DNA of 64,000 bases from Saprospiraceae bacterium (GCA_022844565.1 JALHLK010000016.1:1-64000); one strand, 5' to 3'. Shown: positions 9,074 to 20,058, numbered from the stretch's first letter. The notes: generated by a model from the letters alone, not told the origin. Translations and numbers: made by a program.

Positions 9074-10063
9074 TTATAACCATTTATTCAATTTGTACCA
9101 TTCGACGGTTTCTTTTACCCCGTCTTTCAAGAGATATTGTGGTTGTATATTTAACTCATCCCACAAATCTTTAGAATAACAATTCCAAGACTTGGCGGTT
9201 ATTTCATTGTACTTATCTGAATTAAGTAATGGATGAAATCTAAACAGTTTACCCAATACATCATTTATTTGACAGACAAGTTTGATAATTATTTTTGAGA
9301 GAGAAATTTTTATAGGTCTTTTTCCAAGATTATTGGCGATTAATTCACTCAAGTATTTAGAATCGTACAATTCTCCATCTGAAACGAAATATTCTTTCTG
9401 TTTTAAATCAAATTCTAGGCTATTGACGATTATTTTACTTAAATCCTTTACATAAATAAAACTCAATTTTTGACCCGACGCAATAGAAATATCAAATCCT
9501 TTATTTAAAGTTTTATATAAGGTAAGAAGATCCTTCTCTCTAGGTCCATACACCGCTGTTGGTCTAAGAATTAAATATGGTATGTTTCTACCATGAAGAT
9601 TAGACTCCGCTAAGAGTTTACTTCTTCCATATGCAGTTAAAGGATGAGGCTTTGATTTTCTGTCTACTATATCATTAGGTTGGTGTTCTGCACTACCATA
9701 AGCAGCAAGACTACTTATAAAAATAAGTTTTTCAATTTTATAAGAGAGCTTATCAATAGCAGTGATAAAATTCCCAAGAATGTCGGCATTCACTTTATTT
9801 AACTCTGACTCGTCAGAATGTCTTGTTAGACCTGCATTGTGCACGATTAAGGATATATTATTATCTTCAAGCGTTTTTTGTATTGCGGTAGGACTGTTTA
9901 AATCAAGCAGGATTTTATTTAACGCTAAATGATTAATCCAAGAAAGATCACTACTTTTTCGTAAAGTAACGAATACTTCATAACCTTTTGAGATTAAGTC
10001 TTCAGCAATAAAGCTTCCAACAAATCCTGTTGCCCCTGTTAAAAGCACCTTCCTATTTCCCAA
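9074..10063 (-). CDS. NAD(P)-dependent epimerase/reductase, candidate ceramide reductase CerR
   Basis: This 329-residue extended short-chain dehydrogenase/reductase has the NAD(P)-binding motif LLTGATGFVG at residues 7-16, the FISSLAAYGSAE strand with its Ser, and the catalytic YGRSK (YxxxK) near residue 145. It lies 2 bp downstream of the GNAT-like gene in the operon headed by serine palmitoyltransferase. In Caulobacter a protein of this superfamily (CerR) reduces the 3-keto group of ceramide, so that is the best contextual guess. From sequence alone it could equally be a nucleotide-sugar epimerase or dehydratase. The C-terminal part (WDELNIQPQYLLKDGVKETV) is typical of the extended-SDR group. 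Confidence 0.82.
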   Translation of the reverse strand: MGNRKVLLTGATGFVGSFIAEDLISKGYEVFVTLRKSSDLSWINHLALNKILLDLNSPTAIQKTLEDNNISLIVHNAGLTRHSDESELNKVNADILGNFITAIDKLSYKIEKLIFISSLAAYGSAEHQPNDIVDRKSKPHPLTAYGRSKLLAESNLHGRNIPYLILRPTAVYGPREKDLLTLYKTLNKGFDISIASGQKLSFIYVKDLSKIIVNSLEFDLKQKEYFVSDGELYDSKYLSELIANNLGKRPIKISLSKIIIKLVCQINDVLGKLFRFHPLLNSDKYNEITAKSWNCYSKDLWDELNIQPQYLLKDGVKETVEWYKLNKWL

Positions 10064-10065
10064 AA

Positions 10066-12407
<2,342 letters not shown>

Positions 12408-12615
12408 TTATTGTTTTAAATAAATTATCAGTTAAAATTATGTAGCAGCCTTATAGAAATCTCATTTCAACTATTGTACCTTAATTGATTTATAATAATC
12501 AAAAAAAGGAAATTTTAATCGAATGCAAAATTAATATTTTCTTTTTGAATTTAAATAATTAAATATGACTAAACTAGACAGAACGTAGAATAAAACCTAC
12601 GAATTGCCATTATAT

Positions 12616-13140
12616 CTAACAATCTTTGTTTAAATCCATTTTTAAAACGAGTCTTTCTATACCTAGCATATCTATTAAATGGGCCTCTACATAGTTAATT
12701 ACTGGAAAAGCACCAAACTGATCTGCATGTACATAAAAACTTTCCACAATATAATTTATATCATTAAATTTTGTAATCACACAATATTTCTCATTAAGTT
12801 TTGTCAGAAAAAAGTCTTTTTTATAACTAACAAAATTAAATTTTACAAGGTCGTTACAAACTACCTCATAATTGTAACCATAAGCAATCTCTCTTTGGAT
12901 AATATTAAGAGGTGTTTTTAATTTGTTGCTATCAAACTTCAACCAATAAATACTGATAGGATTAGAAAGGTTCATGTAACCATCGATGGTTAGGTTAACA
13001 CTATAAACTACAGCATTATGGCTTAGGTTTCTTTGTATAAAAAACAGTTGATTGTCCTCCGAAGGAGTAGGATAGTCAATTGGCCTTCCAAACTTGACTT
13101 CTTTTTTGGTTAAACTTTTGTAGTTATATATCTTACTCAT
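12616..13140 (-). CDS. DUF4833 domain protein
   Basis: This 174-residue protein matches the DUF4833 pattern: FGRPIDYPTPSEDNQLFFIQ near residue 17, then NLSHNAVVYSVNLTIDGYMN, NPISIYWLKF, QREIAYGYNYE and FVSYKKDFFLT. There is no signal peptide or membrane helix. The family's function is not known to me. It sits alone between the sphingolipid operon and tRNA-Ser, 223 bp upstream of spt on the same strand. Confidence 0.72.
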   Translation of the reverse strand: MSKIYNYKSLTKKEVKFGRPIDYPTPSEDNQLFFIQRNLSHNAVVYSVNLTIDGYMNLSNPISIYWLKFDSNKLKTPLNIIQREIAYGYNYEVVCNDLVKFNFVSYKKDFFLTKLNEKYCVITKFNDINYIVESFYVHADQFGAFPVINYVEAHLIDMLGIERLVLKMDLNKDC

Positions 13141-13384
13141 TCACTTGCTATTTCTTTTGATTTGCGAAAAGAACTCAAATAGTTTAATTGAGTTTAACAA
13201 TTTTGTTGTTTAGCAGTTCAAATTATTTTGGTGTAAAGATATAGATAATATAAGGAATTATGTAATTAAATTTTCTATTTTGCCAATAAATAAGTAAATC
13301 GCTTGATTATCAGCTACATTTATCAATTCGCTAAAAAAAATTTAAAAAAAATTAAAAATCGGTAGGAAAATTATAAAGTTTATG

Positions 13385-13392
13385 TAAATTTG
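13385..13392 (+). promoter_or_regulatory. -7 box (TAAATTTG) upstream of tRNA-Ser
   Basis: TAAATTTG matches the Bacteroidota primary-sigma -7 consensus TAnnTTTG and lies 11 bp before the tRNA 5' end. No clear -33 TTG is visible. Confidence 0.5.
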
Positions 13393-13403
13393 CACTCCAT
13401 TTT

Positions 13404-13490
13404 GGAAGAATGGCAGAGTGGTTGAATGCACCGGTCTTGAAAACCGGCGAACGTGAGAGCGTTTCTGGGGTTCGAATCCCTATTCTTCCG
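13404..13490 (+). tRNA. tRNA-Ser(UGA)
   Basis: This 87-nt cloverleaf has acceptor strands GGAAGAA (13404-13410) and TTCTTCC (13483-13489) with discriminator G at 13490. The anticodon stem CCGGT/ACCGG encloses loop CTTGAAA, giving anticodon UGA. A long variable arm, as expected for serine, precedes the T-arm TGGGG-TTCGAAT-CCCTA. CCA is not fully encoded and would be added by the CCA enzyme found at 57.9 kb. Confidence 0.95.
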
Positions 13491-13491
13491 C

Positions 13492-13526
13492 AAAGTCGCA
13501 TCATTAGTTTGGTGCGACTTTTTTAT
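13492..13526 (+). terminator. intrinsic terminator after tRNA-Ser
   Basis: The inverted repeat AAAGTCGCA (13492-13500) pairs with TGCGACTTT around a 12-nt loop and runs straight into a T-run. It lies immediately after the tRNA. Confidence 0.75.
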
Positions 13527-13722
13527 TTTAATAAAGCAATTTTCTTTATTAAATTTCCACACAATTAAGGAAAACATCTAACTAAATTCTTATTGCATTT
13601 TTATCTAAAGTAAATTAAACAATAATTTATAATTTAAATCAGGGATATATTTTCTGTTTGGCCAAATAATTCACATTAAACAATCTTTTTAATTTTAAGT
13701 TAATCATTTCATAATTTTAAAA

Positions 13723-13751
13723 TTGTTTTTGAGGAAAAATATTTAAATTTG
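13723..13751 (+). promoter_or_regulatory. Bacteroidota promoter for the GGCT-thyA operon
   Basis: TTG at 13723-13725 and TAAATTTG at 13744-13751 are separated by 18 bp, matching the TTG/TAnnTTTG arrangement of the Bacteroidota primary sigma factor. The start codon follows 21 bp later. Confidence 0.6.
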
Positions 13752-13772
13752 CACGTTTTTGAAAATTAATTT

Positions 13773-14159
13773 ATGAGTAAATATTTATTTGTGTACGGTA
13801 CATTAATGTCTCACTTTAATAATCCAGTTGCCGAAAAATTAAGGAGTGAGTCAACATTAATTGGTGTGGCTACAACAAAAGGAACTCTTTACAATCTGGG
13901 TAAATATCCGGCTATTGTATTCGATTCTAAAGAAAAGGTGCATGGTGAATTGTACGAATTACACGACGAAGCATCTTTTAAGTGGCTTGATGAATATGAA
14001 GATGTACCTGTATTGTATTTAAGAAGAGTGGTAAAAGTAAAATGCAATGATGTCAAATATAAATGTAATGTGTACGAATATGCAGGTCACGTTTATCAAT
14101 TTGAAAAAATAGTGACTGGTCAATTTCAGAATTTAGCGACAACATCAGTGAAGCAATGA
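13773..14159 (+). CDS. gamma-glutamylcyclotransferase-like (GGCT/AIG2) protein
   Basis: This 128-residue protein has the family hallmark FVYGTLMSH at residues 6-14 and the conserved acidic segment KWLDEYEDV around residue 73, where the catalytic glutamate of the GGCT fold is expected. Members cyclise gamma-glutamyl amines or peptides to 5-oxoproline; the exact substrate here is unknown. The stop overlaps the thyA start by four bases, so the two are co-translated from the promoter at 13723. Confidence 0.85.
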   Translation: MSKYLFVYGTLMSHFNNPVAEKLRSESTLIGVATTKGTLYNLGKYPAIVFDSKEKVHGELYELHDEASFKWLDEYEDVPVLYLRRVVKVKCNDVKYKCNVYEYAGHVYQFEKIVTGQFQNLATTSVKQ

Positions 14160-14950
14160 AACAATATCACGATTTATTACGACACATTTTAAATAATGGA
14201 ACACAAAAATCAGACAGAACAGGTACCGGCACATTAAGCGTTTTTGGGTACCAAATGAGGTTTGATTTGAATGAGGGTTTTCCAATGCTTACTACTAAAA
14301 AATTGCATTTAAAATCTATTGTTTATGAACTTTTGTGGTTTTTGAACGGTGATACTAACATAAAATATCTTCAAGATAATGGAGTCAAAATTTGGGATGA
14401 GTGGGCTGATGAAAATGGTGAGTTGGGACCTGTGTATGGACATCAATGGCGTTCATGGACAAGCCAAGATGGACATGTAATTGATCAGATAACAAATGTA
14501 GTCAATCTTTTAAAAAAGGATCCAGATTCAAGAAGGATTATTGTGAATGCTTGGAATGTAGGCGACTTGTCAAAAATGGCGCTAACTCCATGCCATGCAT
14601 TATTTCAGTTTTATGTCTCAAATGGAAAACTTTCATGTCAGTTGTATCAAAGGTCTGCTGATACTTTTCTTGGTGTACCTTTTAATATAGCTTCGTATGC
14701 ATTATTGACAATGATGGTTGCTCAAGTTTGTGATTTGCAATATGGGGAATTTATTCATACTTTTGGGGATGTTCATCTATATAATAATCACATTGCCCAA
14801 GCTAATCTTCAATTATCGCGAGAATGTAGACCATTACCCCAGATGGTAATAAACCCTGAAATAAAGGATATTTTCAGTTTTAAGTTTGAGGATTTTATAT
14901 TGAAAGATTACAACCCCCATCCTCATATAAAGGCAGAAGTGTCCGTTTAA
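14156..14950 (+). CDS. thyA: thymidylate synthase
   Basis: This 264-residue protein is the same length as the E. coli enzyme. The catalytic cysteine is C146 in [11 protein letters not shown]. Folate and dUMP-binding signatures are present ([30 protein letters not shown], and HLYNNHIAQ). It methylates dUMP to dTMP using methylene-tetrahydrofolate. It is coupled to the upstream GGCT gene through an ATGA overlap. Confidence 0.97.
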   Translation: MKQYHDLLRHILNNGTQKSDRTGTGTLSVFGYQMRFDLNEGFPMLTTKKLHLKSIVYELLWFLNGDTNIKYLQDNGVKIWDEWADENGELGPVYGHQWRSWTSQDGHVIDQITNVVNLLKKDPDSRRIIVNAWNVGDLSKMALTPCHALFQFYVSNGKLSCQLYQRSADTFLGVPFNIASYALLTMMVAQVCDLQYGEFIHTFGDVHLYNNHIAQANLQLSRECRPLPQMVINPEIKDIFSFKFEDFILKDYNPHPHIKAEVSV

Positions 14951-15083
14951 ATTCGTTTCCTAATAAGTTTCTTTTATCAATTTCTGTTCAATCTGTTTTA
15001 ATTTAAGAACATATAGTTTACCATCGATTTATCACCAAATTATTAAAATTATTACCTATTCTTTAGAAATATAGAATTTATTA

Positions 15084-15091
15084 TATCTTTG
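15084..15091 (+). promoter_or_regulatory. -7 box (TATCTTTG) that decides the start of the DUF5706 gene
   Basis: This is a perfect TAnnTTTG box. A TTG at 15089 lies inside it, so it is an unlikely start codon. ATG 15101 sits 9 bp downstream, implying an extremely short leader or nearly leaderless mRNA. Confidence 0.5.
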
Positions 15092-15100
15092 ATTAAAAAA

Positions 15101-15697
15101 ATGACTGAAGAAGCTCAAATCTCAGAATTAAATGACGATAATCCAATTGAAAATAATGACCTTATTTTAAAAGGTGAGGTAATTAATTTGGTTCGTACAG
15201 TTCAACGAAACTACATAAATTTAACGAATATAGCAGATAATAAGGCTAATATATTAATAAGTATCAACTCTTTGATGCTTACTATTCTTTTGCCTATCTG
15301 CTTCACAAATTTTGAATTTATCAAGGAATATGGTTTGTATATCCCGATGTCTGTTTTCGCTTTGACATGTTTAATAACCATAGTCCTAGCATCTTTGGTA
15401 ATTAGTCCATTTCGTAAAACCTCAAATGGTACAAACCCTAAACAAACAGAAAAAGAAAGAAGTCCATTCTTTTTTGCAGGATATGCTGACTTGTCTTTTC
15501 TTGACTACGAAAATTTGTTTAAGAAAACAATTTCTAGCAAAAAGACTTTAAGCAACATCATAGCAAAAGATTTATATCAATTTGGTATTACCCTAGCAGC
15601 AAAATATAAGATGATTAAAATATCCTATACCGTTTTTTACACAGGTATGATACTTTCTTTTCTGTCCTTTGCGCTGTTCCTTTATTTCAAATCTTAG
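15101..15697 (+). CDS. DUF5706 membrane protein, Pycsar-effector (PycTM)-like
   Basis: This 198-residue protein has the DUF5706 signatures NIADNKANILISINS near residue 49 and KDLYQFGITLAAKYKMIKISY near residue 157. A hydrophobic pair of helices (about 58-78 and 86-106) is followed by a soluble middle and a C-terminal transmembrane helix (about 176-195). DUF5706 is the membrane-disrupting effector domain of Pycsar anti-phage systems, triggered by cyclic CMP or UMP. No pyrimidine cyclase gene is adjacent, so this copy is an orphan. ATG 15101 is chosen because the upstream TTG falls inside the promoter. Its last 130 bp are duplicated at 16506-16635, on the far side of an IS relic. Confidence 0.8.
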   Translation: MTEEAQISELNDDNPIENNDLILKGEVINLVRTVQRNYINLTNIADNKANILISINSLMLTILLPICFTNFEFIKEYGLYIPMSVFALTCLITIVLASLVISPFRKTSNGTNPKQTEKERSPFFFAGYADLSFLDYENLFKKTISSKKTLSNIIAKDLYQFGITLAAKYKMIKISYTVFYTGMILSFLSFALFLYFKS

Positions 15698-15961
15698 TAT
15701 AAGAAGGGTAACTTAAGGTATATATTTAAAGACCTACCTAATTCAATTTTCAATCTACTTTTACCGATTTTGGATTTTCAATATCATTATAAAAGTCCTC
15801 AATAAAACTTATGTTTTCTTTTATTTGTCTAGCTGTAAGATAAGTGGGAGTTTGGCAATGCTTTAGAAGATCCTCCTTCTTCGAATTATAGAATTCTATT
15901 ACCTCATTAAATTCTTTTTCAGTAATACCATATGGCATAAAATGACACTCAGTAACTTTTT
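15568..15961. repeat. long direct repeat (target-site duplication), left copy
   Basis: This 394-bp copy of 16506-16900 differs at about a dozen positions by eye, including a one-base indel. It contains the 3' end of the DUF5706 gene and, on the minus strand, the last 70 or so codons of the metallophosphoesterase fusion gene. It abuts the left terminal inverted repeat of the IS1634-type relic exactly. Confidence 0.88.
15750..15961 (-). pseudogene. duplicated 3' fragment of the metallophosphoesterase/CotH-like gene
   Basis: On the minus strand this encodes a near copy of the C-terminus of the 16677-18707 protein (HFMPYGITEKEFNEVIEFYN, then CQTPTYLTARQIKENISF). A one-base deletion near the end shifts the frame after NPKSVK. 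It has no start of its own and is a by-product of the target duplication. Confidence 0.85.
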
Positions 15962-16505
15962 CCTGACTTTGACACTGGGACACCCAAATTCATTTTTCCC
16001 ATATTTTGTCATCAAAAAATACATTAATAGATTTTTGTTTTGGAGTTAGGATCATTAATTTTGACATAGTTACTCCACTTTGAAGTAATTTTACTTTTAA
16101 AGTCGTTATCGTTTTAGAAATGTTTAATACTTTATCTACACTTAGTGGGATTTTATTTTGTTTAAGTTTTCTTTCGATTTTCTTATATAGTTTAGATGCA
16201 ACAAAGCAAATAGTACATATGGGCTTGTATCCTTTTAGGTGAAAAGTGTTTTCCTTTTTCTAATAATGATTTAACTTCATCGTCGTCGGAGCTACTACCT
16301 ATGGTCTTAATAACTTTGTATTTGCTTAAACTCTTATCATAACTTGGACAATAATAACGCCACTTGGATTTCTTTTTTTTCGTATAAACATGGTAAAAAA
16401 GTAACATTTTTAAGCCTGGGACACCCATTTTGGTGTCCATAAAATTATAAAACATTGTTTATCAATGATTTAATAAATAGGTTTTGAAACATTGTCAAAG
16501 TCAGG
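15962..16505 (-). mobile_element. internally deleted IS1634-type insertion element relic
   Basis: This 544-bp element is bounded by perfect 13-bp inverted repeats, CCTGACTTTGACA at 15962-15974 and its complement at 16493-16505. Just inside, GGGACACCCA and GGTGTCC subterminal motifs recur at both ends. The minus strand carries the N-terminal and C-terminal pieces of an IS1634-like transposase with the catalytic middle deleted. It is flanked by 394/395-bp direct repeats, consistent with the long variable duplications known for IS1634. It cannot move on its own. Confidence 0.82.
15990..16407 (-). pseudogene. IS1634-family transposase remnant
   Basis: From ATG 16407 (MLLFYHVYTKKKKSKW) the frame reads YKVIKTIGSSSDDDEVKSLL, the typical N-terminal tract of IS1634/IS4-type transposases. 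It reaches RIQAH, the start of the family's C-terminal RIEAH region, after only about 60 residues, so the DDE core is missing. The frame is then broken; in another frame CTICFVASKLYKKIERKL and LTPKQKSINVFFDDKIWEK continue to a TGA at 15990-15992, about 16 bp from the inner edge of the terminal repeat. Deletion plus frameshift make it non-functional. Confidence 0.75.
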
Positions 16506-16900
16506 AGATTTATATCAATTTGGTATTACCCTATCAGCTAAATATAAGATGATTAAAATATCCTACACCGTTTTTTACACAGGTATTATACTTTCTTTTC
16601 TGTTCTTTGCGCTGTTCCTTTATTTCAAATCTTAGTATAAGAAGGGTAACTTAAGGTATATATTTAAAGACCTACCTTATTCAATTTTTAATCTACTTTT
16701 GACCGATTTTGGATTTTTAATATCATTATAAAAGTCCTCAATAAAACTTATGTTTTCTTTTATTTGTCTAGCTGTAAGATAAGTGGGAGTTTGGCAATGC
16801 TTTAGAAGATCCTCCTTCTTCGAATTATAGAATTCTATTACCTCATTAAACTCTTTTTCAGTAATACCATATGGCATAAAATGGCGCTCAGTAACTTTTT
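16506..16900. repeat. long direct repeat (target-site duplication), right copy
   Basis: This 395-bp copy of 15568-15961 begins right after the right terminal inverted repeat of the relic. It holds a duplicated 3' fragment of the DUF5706 gene (16506-16635, no start codon) and the genuine 3' end of the metallophosphoesterase gene. Confidence 0.88.
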
Positions 16901-18707
16901 CAATTGGTACACTCTCATGTGGTACAGCATACGTCTGGTTGACAAATCCAGAATAGTCAAAGTCATATGGTAGGGCCACAATCTTTTTTTCATCTATAAA
17001 TCTGGTGATTAGGACATTATGTCTATTACCAATCGACCAATCCGTATTGGCTATCATATATTGAAAAAAATACATCCTTAAAAACGATGGACGATCCAGT
17101 ACTTTTGAAGTTATTACCCCTTTCTCTGGTAGTAGCTGAGTATTTTTTCGAATTGAATAAGCCACTTCATCTTCTACACAAATTGCCTTAAACGATTCTG
17201 GCTTTTTATCCCCTTCTTTTTGGATATTGACATCAATCAATTTGGCTCTCATTGCATTACTATCCAATAATTGGTACAAAGTATAGATGAAGTACTCTTG
17301 ATTTAGCTTTTCTTGATTTGAACCGTTATTTCTACAAGGAAATACCAGCTTAAGTTTTTCTGCTGACTTCAAATTGTTTTTACTTAAGTCCTCTTTATTT
17401 AAATTAAATTTCACAGGTGGCAAATAACAAACTTGTTTTCTCATATTACCTCTTGCTCTTATTTTTCCACCAAAGTCAAGTGTTCTGTCTTGGCTTTTGA
17501 TTTGAAGGCTTCCAACTTGATATTCTTCTTTCAATTTTGTTTTGATTATTCTACCGAGATCTGCATTGATTGACAAGGAAGCACTAGGATCTAAATTATA
17601 AATGTAATCAAAAATAGTTGTTTTTTTAGGTTTGTCACTTTTTAATATTTTCTTTTTATCTCCTTTATGGGTAAGTTTAGAAAGCTCACCATCTGAATAT
17701 TTTAATAATTCTCCTTGATTTCCATCAAATAAACCGCAGTCTACAAAAATAAGCTTGCCATCGTATTTGTGCTTGATTTCCTTCATTATAGTATGCCCAA
17801 CGACAACATGTTGAACATTATTAAAAGCTAAAACAGAATCAATAATACTTTCTGTAATGTATGTAGAATCGCTGTAACCTCTATACCAGAATGGGCCCGA
17901 ATCACCAAGTAATAGGTTTTCAGTATCTGAATACTTTGCTTCTTTTGACAGCTTTTGAAAAATGCTCTTTTTACCTAATTCATTGATTTGTTCAATATCT
18001 AAATTAGCATGAACCAAGTCCATGGAAAAGCCGCCATGTATGAATAAAAAGTCATCAATCGTAATGGCAATATTCTTTGATCTAAGCCATTTTCCTAAAA
18101 CACTGTTTTCTGAAAATAATTGAGGGTATTCTGTTTTAAAAGCACCCGAGGTATAGAGGTATTTTTTATTCAAATATCTCAAATCTTTGTCGAGTGTCAT
18201 AATATCGTGATTACCTAATAAAATGTGAACGTGGCCATTTGCTGCGACAGCTTGCTGTTCAAGTTTAAATAATAACCATAATGTTTCTAATACTTTATCT
18301 CCTCTTCCAAAATAGTCACCCATTACGACAAGATGATTATTCCCAAACGACCAATTACCTAAACTATCAATAACTTTATTAATTGCTAATAAGTCCTTAA
18401 CTTTGTCATACTGCCCATGCGGGTCTCCTAACACAACAAATTTTTCTACTGTTGGAAATTCCCATTCTTTTTCTTCAAAAATTTCTAGTTTTGATAAATC
18501 TACCTCAGGTAAACCAAAATTGCTAAAAACGCCAGCAGTTTTACTGTGAACTGTACTATCTTTTGGTACCCCACTCTGGATCCATCTAATTCTAAATGAA
18601 TCTTTAACCGAATCAATGTAAGGCCCATCAAACATATCCGCTTTTTGAGCATTTAAAGTTCCCAACATTAAAAGGAAAATAAAAGAAATTTTAGTGAAAT
18701 GAGACAT
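16677..18707 (-). CDS. secreted metallophosphoesterase fused to a CotH-kinase-like domain
   Basis: This 676-residue protein has a signal peptide (1-20, ending LNAQ). The N-terminal calcineurin-like phosphatase has all metal motifs: GDPHG (94-98), GDYFGRG (130-136), GNHD (165-168) and VVVGHT near 308. The C-terminal half (about 370-676) shows GGKIRARGNMRKQ, ANTDWSIGNRHN (553-564) and YDFD (581-584). These resemble the D/N and DFD-type catalytic residues of CotH/HipA-like atypical kinases. A phosphatase joined to a kinase-like domain in one exported chain is unusual. Its last 70 codons are duplicated beyond the IS relic, but this copy is intact. A -7 box lies at 18811-18818. Confidence 0.8.
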   Translation of the reverse strand: MSHFTKISFIFLLMLGTLNAQKADMFDGPYIDSVKDSFRIRWIQSGVPKDSTVHSKTAGVFSNFGLPEVDLSKLEIFEEKEWEFPTVEKFVVLGDPHGQYDKVKDLLAINKVIDSLGNWSFGNNHLVVMGDYFGRGDKVLETLWLLFKLEQQAVAANGHVHILLGNHDIMTLDKDLRYLNKKYLYTSGAFKTEYPQLFSENSVLGKWLRSKNIAITIDDFLFIHGGFSMDLVHANLDIEQINELGKKSIFQKLSKEAKYSDTENLLLGDSGPFWYRGYSDSTYITESIIDSVLAFNNVQHVVVGHTIMKEIKHKYDGKLIFVDCGLFDGNQGELLKYSDGELSKLTHKGDKKKILKSDKPKKTTIFDYIYNLDPSASLSINADLGRIIKTKLKEEYQVGSLQIKSQDRTLDFGGKIRARGNMRKQVCYLPPVKFNLNKEDLSKNNLKSAEKLKLVFPCRNNGSNQEKLNQEYFIYTLYQLLDSNAMRAKLIDVNIQKEGDKKPESFKAICVEDEVAYSIRKNTQLLPEKGVITSKVLDRPSFLRMYFFQYMIANTDWSIGNRHNVLITRFIDEKKIVALPYDFDYSGFVNQTYAVPHESVPIEKVTERHFMPYGITEKEFNEVIEFYNSKKEDLLKHCQTPTYLTARQIKENISFIEDFYNDIKNPKSVKSRLKIE

Positions 18708-18810
18708 GACTTTTTTTTTTGGTAATTAAAAAATTATCTTCAAATTTTAGCTTTTTACATGTATAAATATTTAGAATGTTTTGTTTCAAAACTGAAATCT
18801 AATATGAATA

Positions 18811-18818
18811 CAAAGATA
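18811..18818 (-). promoter_or_regulatory. -7 box for the metallophosphoesterase fusion gene
   Basis: CAAAGATA on the plus strand reads TATCTTTG on the minus strand, a perfect TAnnTTTG. It would give a leader of about 100 nt before the start at 18707. Confidence 0.4.
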
Positions 18819-19004
18819 AAATTATACTTTATATTTAATTATACACTAGTTTTAGAAAAAAGATTTTTTAAAGGTTAATTTGTAAATAAAAATTAACCCA
18901 AAAAGATCCATATAATTTAAATATTGATTATCTATTTTGTTTGTTTTTTTGATAAATTATACTCCATTTCAGATAAAATCAAGTAAATTAATATCAATAC
19001 CTAT

Positions 19005-19012
19005 TATATTTG
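19005..19012 (+). promoter_or_regulatory. -7 box (TATATTTG) for the DUF3667 gene
   Basis: A TAnnTTTG match 26 bp before the ATG at 19039. Confidence 0.45.
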
Positions 19013-19038
19013 CCAAAACTTAATAATATCATCCAATA

Positions 19039-20058
19039 ATGGAAAATTCAAAAGAAAATTGTTATAACTGTGGTTACCAACTTGAACAAGGCTATTCATT
19101 TTGTAAAAACTGTGGTCAAAAAAATGTAAAAAGTTTATTAGGAATTGGTGAAGTAATTAAGAACTTTATTGCGATTACCCTAAATTTTGATGGACCGTTA
19201 TTTCGATCTCTTCGACTGATTTTTAAACCTTGGAAACTTACTTCAAAATTTGTGGAAGGTAAAAGAGTGCCCTATCTACATCCAGCTAGATTGTTTATTG
19301 TCTTACTTTTGATTCACTTTGGTCTTCTATTATCTGTCATTAAAATGGATAGTAAGAACTTATCAATTTCAGATCATTACTCTAAGTTGGATAAAAGTAG
19401 GATGTATGAGCAATTCCTTGCGGTTGATTCTTTAAACCCAAATGTTATTTCTAAAGAAGCAAAAGATACAATAGTTAATCAAATTTTTAAGGGTGTTGAT
19501 TTACCAAAAGATGATGTTATTTCATTAAAGGAGGTTATTGGTATGAAAAAGGATTATTTAATGACCAGACAAGATGCAAATCAACTAAGTAAAGATTCCT
19601 TATTTCAAAAGTATAAAATCAACTCGTTTTTTGACCAATTGGTAGTTTCTCAATTAATTAAAATTGATACGAATAGAGCTGAGTCCATAAGATATTTTGT
19701 TAAAAATTTTGGCTGGTCAATTATACTTATTGTCTTTATTTTAGCCTTGTTTTTTAAGTTATTGTACATTAGGCATAAAAAATATTTTGTAGAGCACGTT
19801 GTTTTTTGGATGAATGTACACTCATCTTCATTTTTCATGGTTATTGTTGGGATTTTAATTTATAAACTCCAAGAAACAGAGATGGTGTTTATAGTTGGGT
19901 TTGCCCCAATTATTATCTTGTTTTTTAGTATGTTGTTTTACTTCAAACAAAGTTTGCTCAAAACGTTGTTTAAATTTGCCGTAACTTGCTTTTTTTATTC
20001 AACCATTTGTTTGATTGTTGGAGTTTTCTTCAGTTTTGCTAGTCTGGTATTTTTTTAA
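19039..20058 (+). CDS. DUF3667-type membrane protein with N-terminal zinc ribbon
   Basis: This 339-residue protein has a four-cysteine ribbon at its N-terminus (CYNCGYQLEQ, then CKNCGQKN; two CxxC pairs). A conserved segment follows (FRSLRLIFKPWKLTSKFVEG, then KRVPYLHPARLF) that matches DUF3667. Transmembrane segments lie at about residues 92-108, 225-243, 258-275, 282-300 and 313-335, separated by a charged soluble insert of about 115 residues. Function is unknown. It converges on trmD with only 2 bp between the stops. Confidence 0.78.
   Translation: MENSKENCYNCGYQLEQGYSFCKNCGQKNVKSLLGIGEVIKNFIAITLNFDGPLFRSLRLIFKPWKLTSKFVEGKRVPYLHPARLFIVLLLIHFGLLLSVIKMDSKNLSISDHYSKLDKSRMYEQFLAVDSLNPNVISKEAKDTIVNQIFKGVDLPKDDVISLKEVIGMKKDYLMTRQDANQLSKDSLFQKYKINSFFDQLVVSQLIKIDTNRAESIRYFVKNFGWSIILIVFILALFFKLLYIRHKKYFVEHVVFWMNVHSSSFFMVIVGILIYKLQETEMVFIVGFAPIIILFFSMLFYFKQSLLKTLFKFAVTCFFYSTICLIVGVFFSFASLVFF

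Larger units (their letters stand above)
18708..19038. other. intergenic region with divergent promoters
   Basis: This 331-bp AT-rich gap separates two divergent genes. It contains a minus-strand -7 box at 18811-18818 and a plus-strand one at 19005-19012. Nothing else is recognised. Confidence 0.5.

Noticed and set aside
12679-12921. 80-codon plus-strand ORF opposite the DUF4833 gene
   Set aside because: Antisense shadow; the DUF4833 frame has recognisable conservation.
13380-13577. 65-codon minus-strand ORF across tRNA-Ser
   Set aside because: It includes the reverse complement of the tRNA and terminator, a common false protein.
15750-15983. 77-codon ORF as a genuine small protein
   Set aside because: It is the duplicated tail of the metallophosphoesterase fusion, running into the IS end.
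16192-16455. 87-codon minus-strand ORF as an independent small gene
   Set aside because: It is the N-terminal remnant of the IS1634-type transposase.
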